A stretch of 64,000 nucleotides of DNA from Massilia sp. Root133 (GCF_001426525.1 NZ_LMEW01000033.1:62001-126000), one strand, 5' to 3'. Counted from the first letter of the stretch, positions 50,531 through 58,191 are shown. Translations and numbers: made by a program. The notes: generated from the letters alone by a model not told the origin.

Positions 50531-51148
50531 ATGTTTAACAAATGCTGGAAAGCCGGTGTAGCGAGCACGATGTTTCTGGTAAGCAGTTTGGCGGCTGCTA
50601 CACCTATCGCGTTCATCCCGCCAAACGACCCGACGGGGTACATCGGTTCGACGCATTCGAATGATGGGTGGTCCATGGGGCGCGGTATCGGCTTCAGGGT
50701 GACGACCCAGGAAACGATATCGAGCGTCGGCGTCTACGTGGACCTGGCCAATACGGAATTGCGTTGGGGTGTGTACACGATCGATTCGTTGGGCAACGAC
50801 ATCTCGAAGCTGGACACGCTCGCATCCGGCAGTTCGGTGGTCACCACCAACGGGCTCGCGTGGATCGACTTCAACGTTCCCGACGTCGTGATCAACGAAT
50901 ACTGGAATTACCTGATCGAGTTCTCGTTCGACGGTGACTCCAACCAGAATTTTTATTATTACAACCGTGACGAATCCTGGGATCAGGGGATCTACCGTTC
51001 ACTGGACGGTGAAGCACTGGGACGTTTCGAAAGTTACTACAATGTGCCGGCGATCCGGGTCAATGGCGCCTACGTACCAGAGCCCGCATCGCTTGCATTG
51101 GTCGGTGCCGGTATGCTGGCGCTGGGTGTGCGCCGCCGCCGAAGCTGA
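50531..51148 (+). CDS. PEP-CTERM sorting-domain protein
   Basis: A 205-residue secreted protein. An N-terminal signal peptide (WKAGVASTMFLVSSLAAA) leads into a beta-rich body of about 150 residues (GIGFRVTTQETISSVGVYVD, SFDGDSNQNFYYYNRDESW). The C-terminus is a classical PEP-CTERM signal: VPEPASLALVGAGMLALGVRRRRS, that is PEP, a hydrophobic helix and an Arg cluster (written here in pieces of family form PEP-TM-RRRR). Exosortase XrtA/EpsH elsewhere in the genome would cleave it and attach it to the exopolysaccharide-rich envelope. No exosortase is in the window, so it is an orphan substrate. Confidence 0.9.
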   Translation: MFNKCWKAGVASTMFLVSSLAAATPIAFIPPNDPTGYIGSTHSNDGWSMGRGIGFRVTTQETISSVGVYVDLANTELRWGVYTIDSLGNDISKLDTLASGSSVVTTNGLAWIDFNVPDVVINEYWNYLIEFSFDGDSNQNFYYYNRDESWDQGIYRSLDGEALGRFESYYNVPAIRVNGAYVPEPASLALVGAGMLALGVRRRRS

Positions 51149-51188
51149 AAACCTGGACCGGCGTGATTGCGCCGTTGTGCGTCATGTT

Positions 51189-51226
51189 GTAAAAAGCCTG
51201 TCTGCCCAAACAGATGGGCTTTTTTG
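51189..51226 (+). terminator. terminator after the PEP-CTERM gene
   Basis: AAAAAGCCTGTCTG and CAGATGGGCTTTTTT pair with two mismatches around CCCAAA. It ends just before the Shine-Dalgarno of the MAPEG gene. Confidence 0.7.
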
Positions 51227-51237
51227 TTGGAGTAAAC

Positions 51238-51615
51238 ATGGTGTTGACCGCATGGGCCACGCTGGCCGCGCTGGGCGTGTATTTCTGGACCGGCGTCATG
51301 GCCGGCTGGGCCAGGAACAAGTACAACGTGCCGGCCCCGATGATGGACGGTCCGCTGCCGTTCCAGAGCGCGCAACGGGTGCAGGCGAACACGCTGGAAC
51401 AACTGCCGCTGGTGCTGGCGCCGCTATGGCTGTGCGGCCACTATCTGGGCGACCGCTGGGCGGCCGCCGGCGGGCTGCTGTGGTGCGTCGGACGGATTCT
51501 GTATGCGCTGGGCTATTACCGCGATCCGGCCAAGCGCGAGATCGGCTTCATCGTCGGCATGCTGGCGTGTGGTGCCCTCGTTGCGGGCAGTGTCATCGGC
51601 CTAGTGTCCGCCTGA
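51238..51615 (+). CDS. MAPEG family membrane protein
   Basis: A 125-residue integral membrane protein of the MAPEG superfamily (membrane-associated eicosanoid and glutathione metabolism), with four hydrophobic segments. The central AQRVQANTLEQLPLVLAPLW is the diagnostic E-x-x-x-N region that, in relatives, binds glutathione. GGLLWCVGRILYALGYYRDP follows in the third helix. GGAGTAAAC precedes the ATG. Bacterial members are typically unassigned glutathione transferase-like proteins; the activity is not proven. Confidence 0.88.
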   Translation: MVLTAWATLAALGVYFWTGVMAGWARNKYNVPAPMMDGPLPFQSAQRVQANTLEQLPLVLAPLWLCGHYLGDRWAAAGGLLWCVGRILYALGYYRDPAKREIGFIVGMLACGALVAGSVIGLVSA

Positions 51616-51738
51616 GCTGTTGCAGTAGAGCAAAATCTCGAAAACCATTCGTCGACAAAGTTCCCATACTGCAATAAGCTGTGTCTGATTTCAATTTATA
51701 GGATGACGGCGCCGCCGTCATGCGTGGAGGACGACAGC

Positions 51739-52101
51739 ATGCTGTTCCTGAAAAGTACGAGTGTCACCAAGGCACCGGGCATTTATGAAGTCGACGTGGC
51801 AGCGAAGCCGCCGGGCAAGACGTTCGGCGTATTCATGGCCACCGATCCGGACAATCCGCCGCGGGCCGTGCTGACGGCCCTGGCCGAACTCGGCTTCGAG
51901 AACACTTACCAACAGCCCTATGTCCACAAGGACAAGGGCAAAGTCCTCGACATGCATTTCCAGAAGAACGGCACCGACCTGTTCAACGGTTGGAAGACCG
52001 AAGAATGCGCGGTCAACCTGGCCGCGATCGACACCCTGTTCGGCAACGTCGGCATCAAGATCACGCCGCGCGTGATGAGCCTGGCCGAAGCCTACGCCTG
52101 A
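51739..52101 (+). CDS. conserved-looking small protein of unknown function
   Basis: A 120-residue soluble protein. Sequence features are FLKSTSVTKAPGIYEVDVAA, then FGVFMATDPDNPPRAVLTAL and YVHKDKGKVLDMHFQKNG. The C-terminal NVGIKITPRVMSLAEAYA ends the frame. I do not recognise the family and see no membrane segment or signal peptide. The start has GGAGG eight bases upstream, and codon use matches the neighbours, so I trust it as a gene. It is convergent with the molybdopterin-oxidoreductase-like gene, the two stops lying directly adjacent (TGATCA). Confidence 0.75.
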   Translation: MLFLKSTSVTKAPGIYEVDVAAKPPGKTFGVFMATDPDNPPRAVLTALAELGFENTYQQPYVHKDKGKVLDMHFQKNGTDLFNGWKTEECAVNLAAIDTLFGNVGIKITPRVMSLAEAYA

Positions 52102-52680
52102 TCAGGCTTTCACTTCGACGTGGTACAGCGCCCACGGGCAGGCGGCAAAGCGCTGCGGCAGCGGCAGTGCCGCCATCTCGGCCACCCGGTCGGCGTCGTA
52201 CACGGCCCATAGCGGCCCAAGTCCTCCCAGCGGTATCGGATTGCCGTCGATATGCGTGGCGACGATGAAGCGCCGCGCACGCGCTTGCGCGACCGGCAGT
52301 TCCACGTTGTAGCCATCCACCGCGCGCAAGACCAGGACCGTCCTGTCGCCCACCGTTGCGCCGGTGCGCGCCAGCACGTCCGTCAGCAGCGGGCCGCGCA
52401 GCGTGTGCGGCTTGCCGTCGTACTCCAGGGTCGGGCGGATCGTCACGGGCGGCAGCGCCAGCAGGCTGGCGTAATCGAACGCCCACGCTTTCGCGAACGT
52501 GACCTGGTGCTTGTGCATCATCTGGTCCAGCGCCGGGTCGAGCGGCCCGCGGTTGCTGTGCGCAATGTCTCCGGTGATTGTCAGCAGGGCAGGACCGCGG
52601 CCGGACGGTTGCGCCGCGTGGCCGGCGATCGGAAGGGCGCCCGCGACCGCAGCGGCGCCGAGGAATTGGCGTTTGTTCAT
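52102..52680 (-). CDS. exported protein with sulfite-oxidase-like (molybdopterin-binding) fold
   Basis: A 192-residue protein beginning with a signal peptide (KRQFLGAAAVAGALPIAGHA), likely Sec since no twin Arg is present. The mature part resembles the oxidoreductase molybdopterin-binding fold: LLTITGDIAHSNRGPLD, SLLALPPVTIRPTLEYDGK, GPLLTDVLARTGATVGDR and VLRAVDGYNVELPVAQARA. The final segment is FAACPWALYHVEVK. The Cys that coordinates Mo in true sulfite oxidases is not present at the usual place, so a cofactor-free sensory role is plausible. It is divergent from the AlkB-like gene across 50 bases. Confidence 0.75.
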   Translation of the reverse strand: MNKRQFLGAAAVAGALPIAGHAAQPSGRGPALLTITGDIAHSNRGPLDPALDQMMHKHQVTFAKAWAFDYASLLALPPVTIRPTLEYDGKPHTLRGPLLTDVLARTGATVGDRTVLVLRAVDGYNVELPVAQARARRFIVATHIDGNPIPLGGLGPLWAVYDADRVAEMAALPLPQRFAACPWALYHVEVKA

Positions 52681-52711
52681 GAGAAGATATCAAGGTTAGT
52701 GCGATCTTCTC
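52681..52711. promoter_or_regulatory. dyad in the divergent 50-base promoter region
   Basis: GAGAAGAT (52681-52688) and ATCTTCTC (52704-52711) form a perfect inverted repeat between two divergent start codons. It could be an operator or a leader hairpin. Confidence 0.35.
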
Positions 52712-52730
52712 ATCATAGCAATATTGTCGA

Positions 52731-53327
52731 ATGGATTTGTTTTCCACAAACATGGATTTAATCCCCATCCCGATCGAGGATGGCGAGTTGTCCATGCTGG
52801 CCCAACTTCCTATGCCGATCGGCAATGCCGAGATCCTGGCGCGCTTGCTTGCCGAGACACCATGGCGTGCCGACACTGTCGTCGTGTACGGCAAGCGCTA
52901 TCTGCAACCCCGCCTGACGGCCTGGTATGGCGAAGCCAGCTATACCTATTCCGGCCTGACCCTGCACCCGCTGCCGCTGACGCCGCTGCTGGAAACACTG
53001 CGCGCCGCGGTTGAGCAGGCGACGGGACGGCGCTACAACAGCGTCCTGCTGAATCACTACCGCGACGGCGCGGACAGCATGGGCATGCACAGCGACGACG
53101 AGCCGGAACTGGGACCGCAGCCGGTCATCGCTTCGCTCAGCTACGGTGCCTCCCGCACGTTCACCCTGCGCCACAAGCGCAGCAAACGCACCGTCAAACT
53201 GGACCTGACGGATGGCAGCCTGCTGTTGATGGCGGGGAACCTGCAGGCGAACTGGCAGCACGGCATCAACAAGACGGCCAAACTGGTTGGACCACGCATC
53301 AATCTAACTTTTCGTTACGTGAGCTAA
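52731..53327 (+). CDS. AlkB-family 2-oxoglutarate/Fe(II) dioxygenase
   Basis: A 198-residue non-heme iron dioxygenase related to AlkB/ALKBH2/3, which repair N-alkylated bases. The Fe ligands are the HxD motif in DSMGMHSDDEPELG and the distal His in NWQHGINKT. The 2-oxoglutarate-binding Arg pair is in GPRINLTFRYV at the C-terminus. The nucleotide-recognition region contains PRLTAWYGEASYTYSG and FNSVLLNHY-like sequence (RYNSVLLNHYRDGAD). A second ATG 21 bases downstream is an alternative start. It stands alone, without ada or alkA. Confidence 0.92.
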   Translation: MDLFSTNMDLIPIPIEDGELSMLAQLPMPIGNAEILARLLAETPWRADTVVVYGKRYLQPRLTAWYGEASYTYSGLTLHPLPLTPLLETLRAAVEQATGRRYNSVLLNHYRDGADSMGMHSDDEPELGPQPVIASLSYGASRTFTLRHKRSKRTVKLDLTDGSLLLMAGNLQANWQHGINKTAKLVGPRINLTFRYVS

Positions 53328-53510
53328 ATCGCTGTTATCTCTGCTTAATTTTCGTTAAAGCACTACTGAATTTAGGGTCATTAAGTTACATTCGATTACA
53401 AGTCTTACGAGTTCTGCACGGACTTCACCAATGTGCGGTGCTATCTTGACCACATCACGATTCACGATCGAATCGCGAACCAGTCAAACAACGCAAAGGG
53501 AATCCGTAAC

Positions 53511-54086
53511 ATGAAAAAGCTCATCGTTGCACTGATCGCCACCACTGCCGCCGTCGGCGCGGCCCAAGCCCAGACCACCCAGACCCAACCGCGCGCCTAC
53601 GTCGGCGTCGGCATCGCCACGGCGGACCACGTGAATTCGTCGGTCGGCGGCCTGACGAATTTCGACAGCGACGGCTACAAGGCCTCGGGCAAGATCTTCG
53701 GCGGCTATGAATTCGACCAGAACTGGGGCGTCGAAGCCGGCTACACCGACTTCCGCAACTCCGATTTCAACTACACCGCCAACGGCGTCAACGGCAGTGG
53801 CCACACCAAGGGCAACAGCTACTATGTCGCCGGCAAGTACAACTATCCGGTCAACGAGCAGTTCTCCGTGTACGGCAAGCTGGGTCTGCAGCACAGCGAG
53901 CGCAAGCTGGAAACCGCCGCGCTGAACCTGAAAAACACCGACACCGGTGCCTACGGCGCGGTCGGCGTGCAGTACAACCTGAACCAGCAGGTCGCTCTGA
54001 CCGCCGAGTATGAGCGCTACGGCAAGAGCAAGGATTTCGGCGCCAAGGCCGACGTCTGGACCGTGGGCGCACGCTACAGCTTCTAA
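53511..54086 (+). CDS. small outer-membrane beta-barrel protein (OmpA-like/porin family)
   Basis: A 191-residue outer-membrane protein of the eight-stranded OmpA/OmpX-like type. The signal peptide covers residues 1-20 (KKLIVALIATTAAVGAAQAQ). Alternating strands follow: RAYVGVGIATADHVN, GKIFGGYEFDQNWGVEAGYT, SYYVAGKYNYPVNEQFSVYG, GAVGVQYNLNQQVALTAEYE. It ends in VGARYSF, the aromatic C-terminal Phe used for BAM recognition. No peptidoglycan-binding domain is present. An AT-rich leader of about 180 bases precedes it, and a strong terminator follows, so it is monocistronic. Confidence 0.9.
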   Translation: MKKLIVALIATTAAVGAAQAQTTQTQPRAYVGVGIATADHVNSSVGGLTNFDSDGYKASGKIFGGYEFDQNWGVEAGYTDFRNSDFNYTANGVNGSGHTKGNSYYVAGKYNYPVNEQFSVYGKLGLQHSERKLETAALNLKNTDTGAYGAVGVQYNLNQQVALTAEYERYGKSKDFGAKADVWTVGARYSF

Positions 54087-54110
54087 GCGTCCAGCTTCAC
54101 CCCCAGGGTA

Positions 54111-54139
54111 GAAAGGCCTGCACATGCAGGCCTTTTTTT
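54111..54139 (+). terminator. terminator after the outer-membrane barrel gene
   Basis: AAAGGCCTGC and GCAGGCCTTT form a perfect stem around ACAT, followed by a run of T residues. Confidence 0.9.
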
Positions 54140-54145
54140 CGCCCG

Positions 54146-54709
54146 CTACGGACGCGCGATGTGCCCGGGCTGGCCTGCCGGCCGCATCCACGGCGGCAGC
54201 GCCAGCGGCAGCGCGGGCGGCGTGAATCCGGCCGAAATAAAACGGTGCAGCGACGACCACGGCCATTCCGCCGGATGCTGGCAAAAGCCGTGGCGCATCG
54301 GGTTGCCGTGCACGTAGTCGACGAGGCTTGCGTATTCCTCGTCGTCGCCCACGCGGTAGTCGCGATAGTGACGTTCCCAGATGGTGCCGTCGCCCGTGCC
54401 GCCATCGCCCTTGCCCTTGGCGCCGCCCGGCAGGCAGGCTTTATGCAAGGCCTTGGAAAAGGCGATCTTGACGGCGCGCCAGCGCGACGCGCAGTCGTGG
54501 TCGCCCGGCGGCAGGGTCCAGATGGCGTGCGCGTGGTTCGGCAGCACGACCCAGGCATCGACGTGGAACGGTTTGCGGATGCGCGCCTGTCGCATCGCTT
54601 CGCCGAAAGCCGAGAAATGGTCCGTAAGTAAGGTGCTGTCCCGATCCAACAAGCGCACCGTAAAGAAAAAGGTCCCGCCCGGGACCCGGTTGTCGCGGTA
54701 ATGTGTCAT
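54146..54709 (-). CDS. REP-associated tyrosine transposase (RAYT, Y1/HUH family)
   Basis: A 187-residue single-strand HUH nuclease related to IS200/IS605 transposases. The HUH metal-binding motif is VLPNHAHAIWTLP near residue 60. The catalytic Tyr is probably in WERHYRDYRVGDDEEYA. The RAYT-typical YVHGNPMRHGFCQHPAEWPW follows. The start used follows a 117-base in-frame extension that looks non-coding. RAYTs are thought to have spawned dispersed REP palindromes; two composite REP-like repeats and another palindromic element are present in this window. The terminal inverted structures expected around an active copy are not obvious. Confidence 0.88.
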   Translation of the reverse strand: MTHYRDNRVPGGTFFFTVRLLDRDSTLLTDHFSAFGEAMRQARIRKPFHVDAWVVLPNHAHAIWTLPPGDHDCASRWRAVKIAFSKALHKACLPGGAKGKGDGGTGDGTIWERHYRDYRVGDDEEYASLVDYVHGNPMRHGFCQHPAEWPWSSLHRFISAGFTPPALPLALPPWMRPAGQPGHIARP

Positions 54710-54982
54710 GAACGTAGTCTGCCAAGCGGCGCAGCCATGCCGTGTCGATCTGGCGCAAACGCGCACGAGTTGAAGAGTCTCAACCACAACGATTCTACCC
54801 ACGATGTCTCTTTGATGACGATCCATTTCCGCGCATTAAACCGTGTGGCGGATATGGCAAACATGGTGTTTTGACACCGCAGCAGTCGTCATTTGTTCAT
54901 CCGATGAATTTTTTTTCAAACGGACTGAACCTTTTCACAACGGCCGGTATTAACCGGACGATTTCCGCAGTAGCAACCTGAT

Positions 54983-55333
54983 ATGCCACCCATTGCCCTG
55001 CTGTCCCAGCACCTGGTCTGCACTGGCCAGCTCGTTGCGCCCGACGCCGCCGCGCTCGCGCGCCTGTTGTTGCTGGCGCCCGTGCTGGAGGAGTGGGTGG
55101 TGCGTGCCGGCTTGCAGGAGTGGCTGATCCGCCGGTCCGCGCCGGTGCCGGTGATCTTGTCGGCGGCCGCGTTCGCGCTGCTGCACGTGGGCGCCGGCTG
55201 GCACGCGGCGGCGCTCGTGCTGGCACCGGGACTGGCGCTGGCGCTGCTCTACCAGCGCAGCCGCGACTGGCGCTGGTGCGCGCTGGCGCACTGCGGGATG
55301 AATGCACTGGCCCTTGGTGGCTGTGCCCTTTGA
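54983..55333 (+). CDS. short CPBP-type glutamic intramembrane protease (MrtJ/JDVT-CTERM-like)
   Basis: A 116-residue membrane protein reduced to the catalytic core of the CPBP/Rce1-type glutamic protease family. The first motif is PVLEEWVVRAGLQEWLI (EExxxR) near residues 33-49. The second is AAAFALLHVGAGWHAAALV with His near 68. The third is ALAHCGMNALALGG with the H-x-x-x-N pair near the end. Typical CPBP proteases are over 200 residues, so this is a minimal form. The neighbouring gene ends in a Cys-containing sorting tail, which points to a dedicated protease-substrate pair as in the MrtJ/JDVT-CTERM systems; that name is from memory and needs a profile search. Confidence 0.78.
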   Translation: MPPIALLSQHLVCTGQLVAPDAAALARLLLLAPVLEEWVVRAGLQEWLIRRSAPVPVILSAAAFALLHVGAGWHAAALVLAPGLALALLYQRSRDWRWCALAHCGMNALALGGCAL

Positions 55334-55351
55334 ACGAATCTGGGAGTCACT

Positions 55352-57457
55352 ATGACCGGGCTGCAAAGAAGTGTTTATACCGTTCTCGCCGTGCTCGCGT
55401 TCGTCCCGGCCGCGCACGCGGCCGATGCACTGAACGGCAAGAACCTGTACCTGAACGGGCCGACCAGCGGCGGCACGTCCTGCGCGTCGTGCCACGGGCC
55501 GTCGCCCGCCGCCAACGTCAACGGCATCCTCGCCGCGGCGAACAACCCGAGCGTGATCAGCAGTGCCTTCAGCGCCAACAAGGGCGGCATGGGCACGCTG
55601 TTCAACGGCAAATTCACGACGGCGGAAATCGCGGACCTAGCCGCCTTCATCGGCAACCCGACCGTGACCGCCGCACCGGCGGCTGCCGTCAATCCGGCCT
55701 CGCTGAGCTTTGCGGCCAGCACCATCGGCCAGTCGGCATCGCCGCTCGCCACCACCTTGTCCAACACCGGCAACGCGGCGCTGAACGTGGGCACGTTGAC
55801 CCTGTCCGGCGCGGCCGCGGGCGACTACGCCATCAGCGGCGGCACCTGCGCCAACGGCACGTCGCTGGCGGCGGGCGCCAACTGCACCGTGCAGGTCACC
55901 TTCAAACCCACCGCCTCCGGCGCACGCGGCGCATTGCTCGTCATCGCGCACAATGCGACGGGCGGCTCCAGCACCGTGGCCCTCTCCGGCACCGGTAACG
56001 CCGTCGCGCAGGCGACCGTCGCGTTGTCGGCCAATGCGATCGACTTCGGCGCCCTCGTCGCCGGCGTCGCGTCGCCCGCGAAGAGCATCACCGTCAACAA
56101 TACGGGCCAGGCCGCGCTGACCTTCTCCAGTATCGCCGTCGGCGGCGCCAACGCGGGCGTGTTCACGCTGGGCGGCACGTGCGCGACCGGGACGGCCGTC
56201 CCGGCCGGCGGCAGCTGCACCGTGACCGTGACCGCGAATTCGTCGGCGAACGGCGCGTTCAGCGGCAACCTGTCGCTGGGTTCGAACGCGTCGAACGGCG
56301 TCGTGACCGTAGCATTGTCCGGCTCCGTCGCCGCGCCCGCACCGGCCGTCAAGGCCAGTCCGTCGGCCGTGGCGTTCGGCACGCAGACGATCGGGGCGGC
56401 GGCCGCGACGCAGACCGTCACCCTCGCCAACACGGGCAACGTGGCGCTCACCTTGAACGGCATCGCGGTCTCGGGCGCATCCACCGTCACCATCGCGAGC
56501 AAAACGTGCGGCACGACCCTGGATGTCGGCGCCAACTGCACCGTGACCCTGGCCTTCGCGCCGACGGCATCCGGCGCGGCCGCGGCCACCCTGGCCGTCA
56601 CGTCGAACGCGGCGCCGCTGCAGGTGTCGATCAGCGGTACCGGTACCACGGCTCCGGCGGCGAAACCGGCGCTGTCGGAAGCGGGCCCCGTCGCCTTCGC
56701 GGATACGCAGGTCGGCAAGAGCGCCGCGACCCACACGATCACCCTGTCGAACGGCGGCACGGCCGCGCTGAAGGTCGCATCGCTCGTGCTGGATGGCGCG
56801 CAGGCGTCCGATTTCGAGTTGAAAGGTACCTGCGCGACGAACGTGTCCGTCGCCGCGTCGAGCAGCTGCACCATCGACGTCGGCTTCAAACCGTCGGCCG
56901 CCGGCCAGCGCGCCGCAACCCTCGTCCTGATGACGGACGCGGGCAACCAGTTCACGGTCGAGATCAAAGGCACTGGCGTCGCCGTGCCCGTGCCGATGCT
57001 GACCGTGAACCCGCAATCCTTTGACTTCGGCGCGGCCGACGTCAACGGCACCTCGCCCACGCACCGCATCACGCTGACCAATACCGGCGCCAACGCGGCC
57101 ACCGTGACGGCCGCCACGTTCACCGGCCCGTACGCGCTGCAAGCGGATACGGGCGCCTGCGCGGCCGTGCCGTTCACCCTGCAGCCGGGCGCGAGCTGCG
57201 ACCTCGTCGTGCGCTTCACGCCGGTCGGTGCGGGCGATGCCGCCGGCAGCCTCGCATTGACGGCCGACGGCGGCGGCGCGTGGAACGTTGCGCTGACCGG
57301 CAAGGGCAACGTGCAGACCGTGCAGGCGCCGCAGAACGCCGGTGGCGGCGGCTGCTCCTCGATCAAGGACGGCAATGATCCGGTGCTGGCGCTGCTGGTC
57401 GTGCTGTCGTTCGGCGTGCTGGGATGGCGTCGTTTCGGCAAGAAGGAGGTGAAATGA
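55352..57457 (+). CDS. secreted cytochrome c fused to five choice-of-anchor D Ig-like repeats with a C-terminal sorting tail
   Basis: A 701-residue envelope protein. A signal peptide occupies about residues 1-23. A c-type cytochrome domain follows with the heme motif SCASCHG near 47-53 and a probable Met ligand in NKGGMGTLFNG. Five tandem ASH/choice-of-anchor D Ig-like repeats (about 105-650) follow, each with LTLSNTG-like strands and a Cys pair (GTCxxG...NCTV) probably forming a disulfide. The C-terminus is GGGGCSSIKDGNDP, a hydrophobic helix (VLALLVVLSFGVLGW) and RRFGKKEVK: a tripartite tail with an invariant-looking Cys. The gene 18 bases upstream encodes the likely processing protease. 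Confidence 0.85.
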   Translation: MTGLQRSVYTVLAVLAFVPAAHAADALNGKNLYLNGPTSGGTSCASCHGPSPAANVNGILAAANNPSVISSAFSANKGGMGTLFNGKFTTAEIADLAAFIGNPTVTAAPAAAVNPASLSFAASTIGQSASPLATTLSNTGNAALNVGTLTLSGAAAGDYAISGGTCANGTSLAAGANCTVQVTFKPTASGARGALLVIAHNATGGSSTVALSGTGNAVAQATVALSANAIDFGALVAGVASPAKSITVNNTGQAALTFSSIAVGGANAGVFTLGGTCATGTAVPAGGSCTVTVTANSSANGAFSGNLSLGSNASNGVVTVALSGSVAAPAPAVKASPSAVAFGTQTIGAAAATQTVTLANTGNVALTLNGIAVSGASTVTIASKTCGTTLDVGANCTVTLAFAPTASGAAAATLAVTSNAAPLQVSISGTGTTAPAAKPALSEAGPVAFADTQVGKSAATHTITLSNGGTAALKVASLVLDGAQASDFELKGTCATNVSVAASSSCTIDVGFKPSAAGQRAATLVLMTDAGNQFTVEIKGTGVAVPVPMLTVNPQSFDFGAADVNGTSPTHRITLTNTGANAATVTAATFTGPYALQADTGACAAVPFTLQPGASCDLVVRFTPVGAGDAAGSLALTADGGGAWNVALTGKGNVQTVQAPQNAGGGGCSSIKDGNDPVLALLVVLSFGVLGWRRFGKKEVK

Positions 57458-57966
57458 TGGGCGCCCGGACGACGCGCGTACTGCGCATGGCGGTCGTGCT
57501 GGCCGCCGCACTGGAGGCGTCGACCGCCTCCGCACTCGACAAGGGCGCCGCGGCGCCGACGTTCGATTTGCCGGGCAAGGATGGCACGGTGCAGCTGGCC
57601 AAGTACCAGGGCAAGCTCGTGTACGTGGATTTCTGGGCCTCGTGGTGCGGCCCGTGCCGCCAGTCCTTCCCGTGGATGAACGAGATGCAGGCGAAATATG
57701 GCGCGCGCGGGCTGCAGGTCGTCGGCGTCAACCTCGACGCGAAGACGGACGACGCGCGCCGCTTCCTCGCCGAGACGCCGGCCCGATTCGCGATCGCGTT
57801 CGACCCGGCCGGCGCCACGCCGCGCGCCTACGGCATCAAGGGCATGCCGAGCAGTGTCCTGATCGGACCGGACGGCAAGGTCTTGTACGAGCACGCGGGT
57901 TTCAAGGAGGCCGACCGCGCGGAGCTCGAACAGGTGATCAAGAAGGCCTTGGGAGGTGCGCAATGA
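57454..57966 (+). CDS. TlpA-family periplasmic thiol-disulfide oxidoreductase
   Basis: A 170-residue thioredoxin-fold protein with an N-terminal signal peptide (TRVLRMAVVLAAALEASTASA). Mature sequence DKGAAAPTFDLPGKDGTVQL leads to the redox centre DFWASWCGPCRQSFPWMNEM near residue 60, then VVGVNLDAKTDDARRFLA and GIKGMPSSVLIGPDGKVLYE with the cis-Pro. It is exported and presumably kept reduced by the DsbD encoded downstream. AAGGAGGTGAA precedes two adjacent ATGs, and the start overlaps the preceding stop by four bases. A role in reducing the cytochrome apo-heme Cys or the Ig-domain cysteines is inferred from context. Confidence 0.93.
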   Translation: MMGARTTRVLRMAVVLAAALEASTASALDKGAAAPTFDLPGKDGTVQLAKYQGKLVYVDFWASWCGPCRQSFPWMNEMQAKYGARGLQVVGVNLDAKTDDARRFLAETPARFAIAFDPAGATPRAYGIKGMPSSVLIGPDGKVLYEHAGFKEADRAELEQVIKKALGGAQ

Positions 57967-58181
57967 AGGCGCGCATTTTCTTCCTCTTGATCGTGCCGGC
58001 GCTGCTGGCGCAAGCCGGATGCGCCACCGTGCAGCCGTGGGAAAAAGGCAAGCTGGCCAAGCCGGAGATGACGTTCGGCGGCGACAAGCTCGAGACCCGT
58101 TACGCAGACCACATCACCACGAGCCGCGAAGCCGCATCCGGCGGCGCGGGCGTGGGTGGCGGCGGCTGCGGGTGCAACTGA
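57963..58181 (+). CDS. DUF4266 small lipoprotein
   Basis: A 72-residue lipoprotein with the lipobox LLAQAGCATV (Cys near residue 20). The DUF4266 core VQPWEKGKLAKPEMTFGGDK follows, then TRYADHITTSREAASGGAG. It ends VGGGGCGCN, with two Cys in a glycine-rich tail. The family typically neighbours DUF3570 proteins, TlpA and ApbE, as here. The terminal GCGCN is reminiscent of the GGGGC tail of the preceding substrate but has no membrane helix. The mature peptide is only about 52 residues. Function is unknown; the start overlaps the tlpA-like stop. Confidence 0.9.
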   Translation: MKARIFFLLIVPALLAQAGCATVQPWEKGKLAKPEMTFGGDKLETRYADHITTSREAASGGAGVGGGGCGCN

Positions 58182-58191
58182 GGAGACTCCA

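Noticed and set aside
54146..54709. A complete IS200/IS605 insertion sequence
   Set aside because: No tnpB and no flanking subterminal hairpins were found; the YVHGNP and HAH motifs fit a domesticated RAYT.
54742..54981. A 79-codon open frame between the RAYT gene and the protease gene
   Set aside because: No Shine-Dalgarno, no recognisable domains, and it covers the likely promoter region of the redox cluster (TTGACA at 54871).
55825..57963. A 712-codon minus-strand open frame opposite the cytochrome-Ig gene
   Set aside because: Shadow of a repetitive GC-rich gene. It has no ribosome-binding site or family match, while the plus-strand product has a signal peptide, heme motif and repeats.
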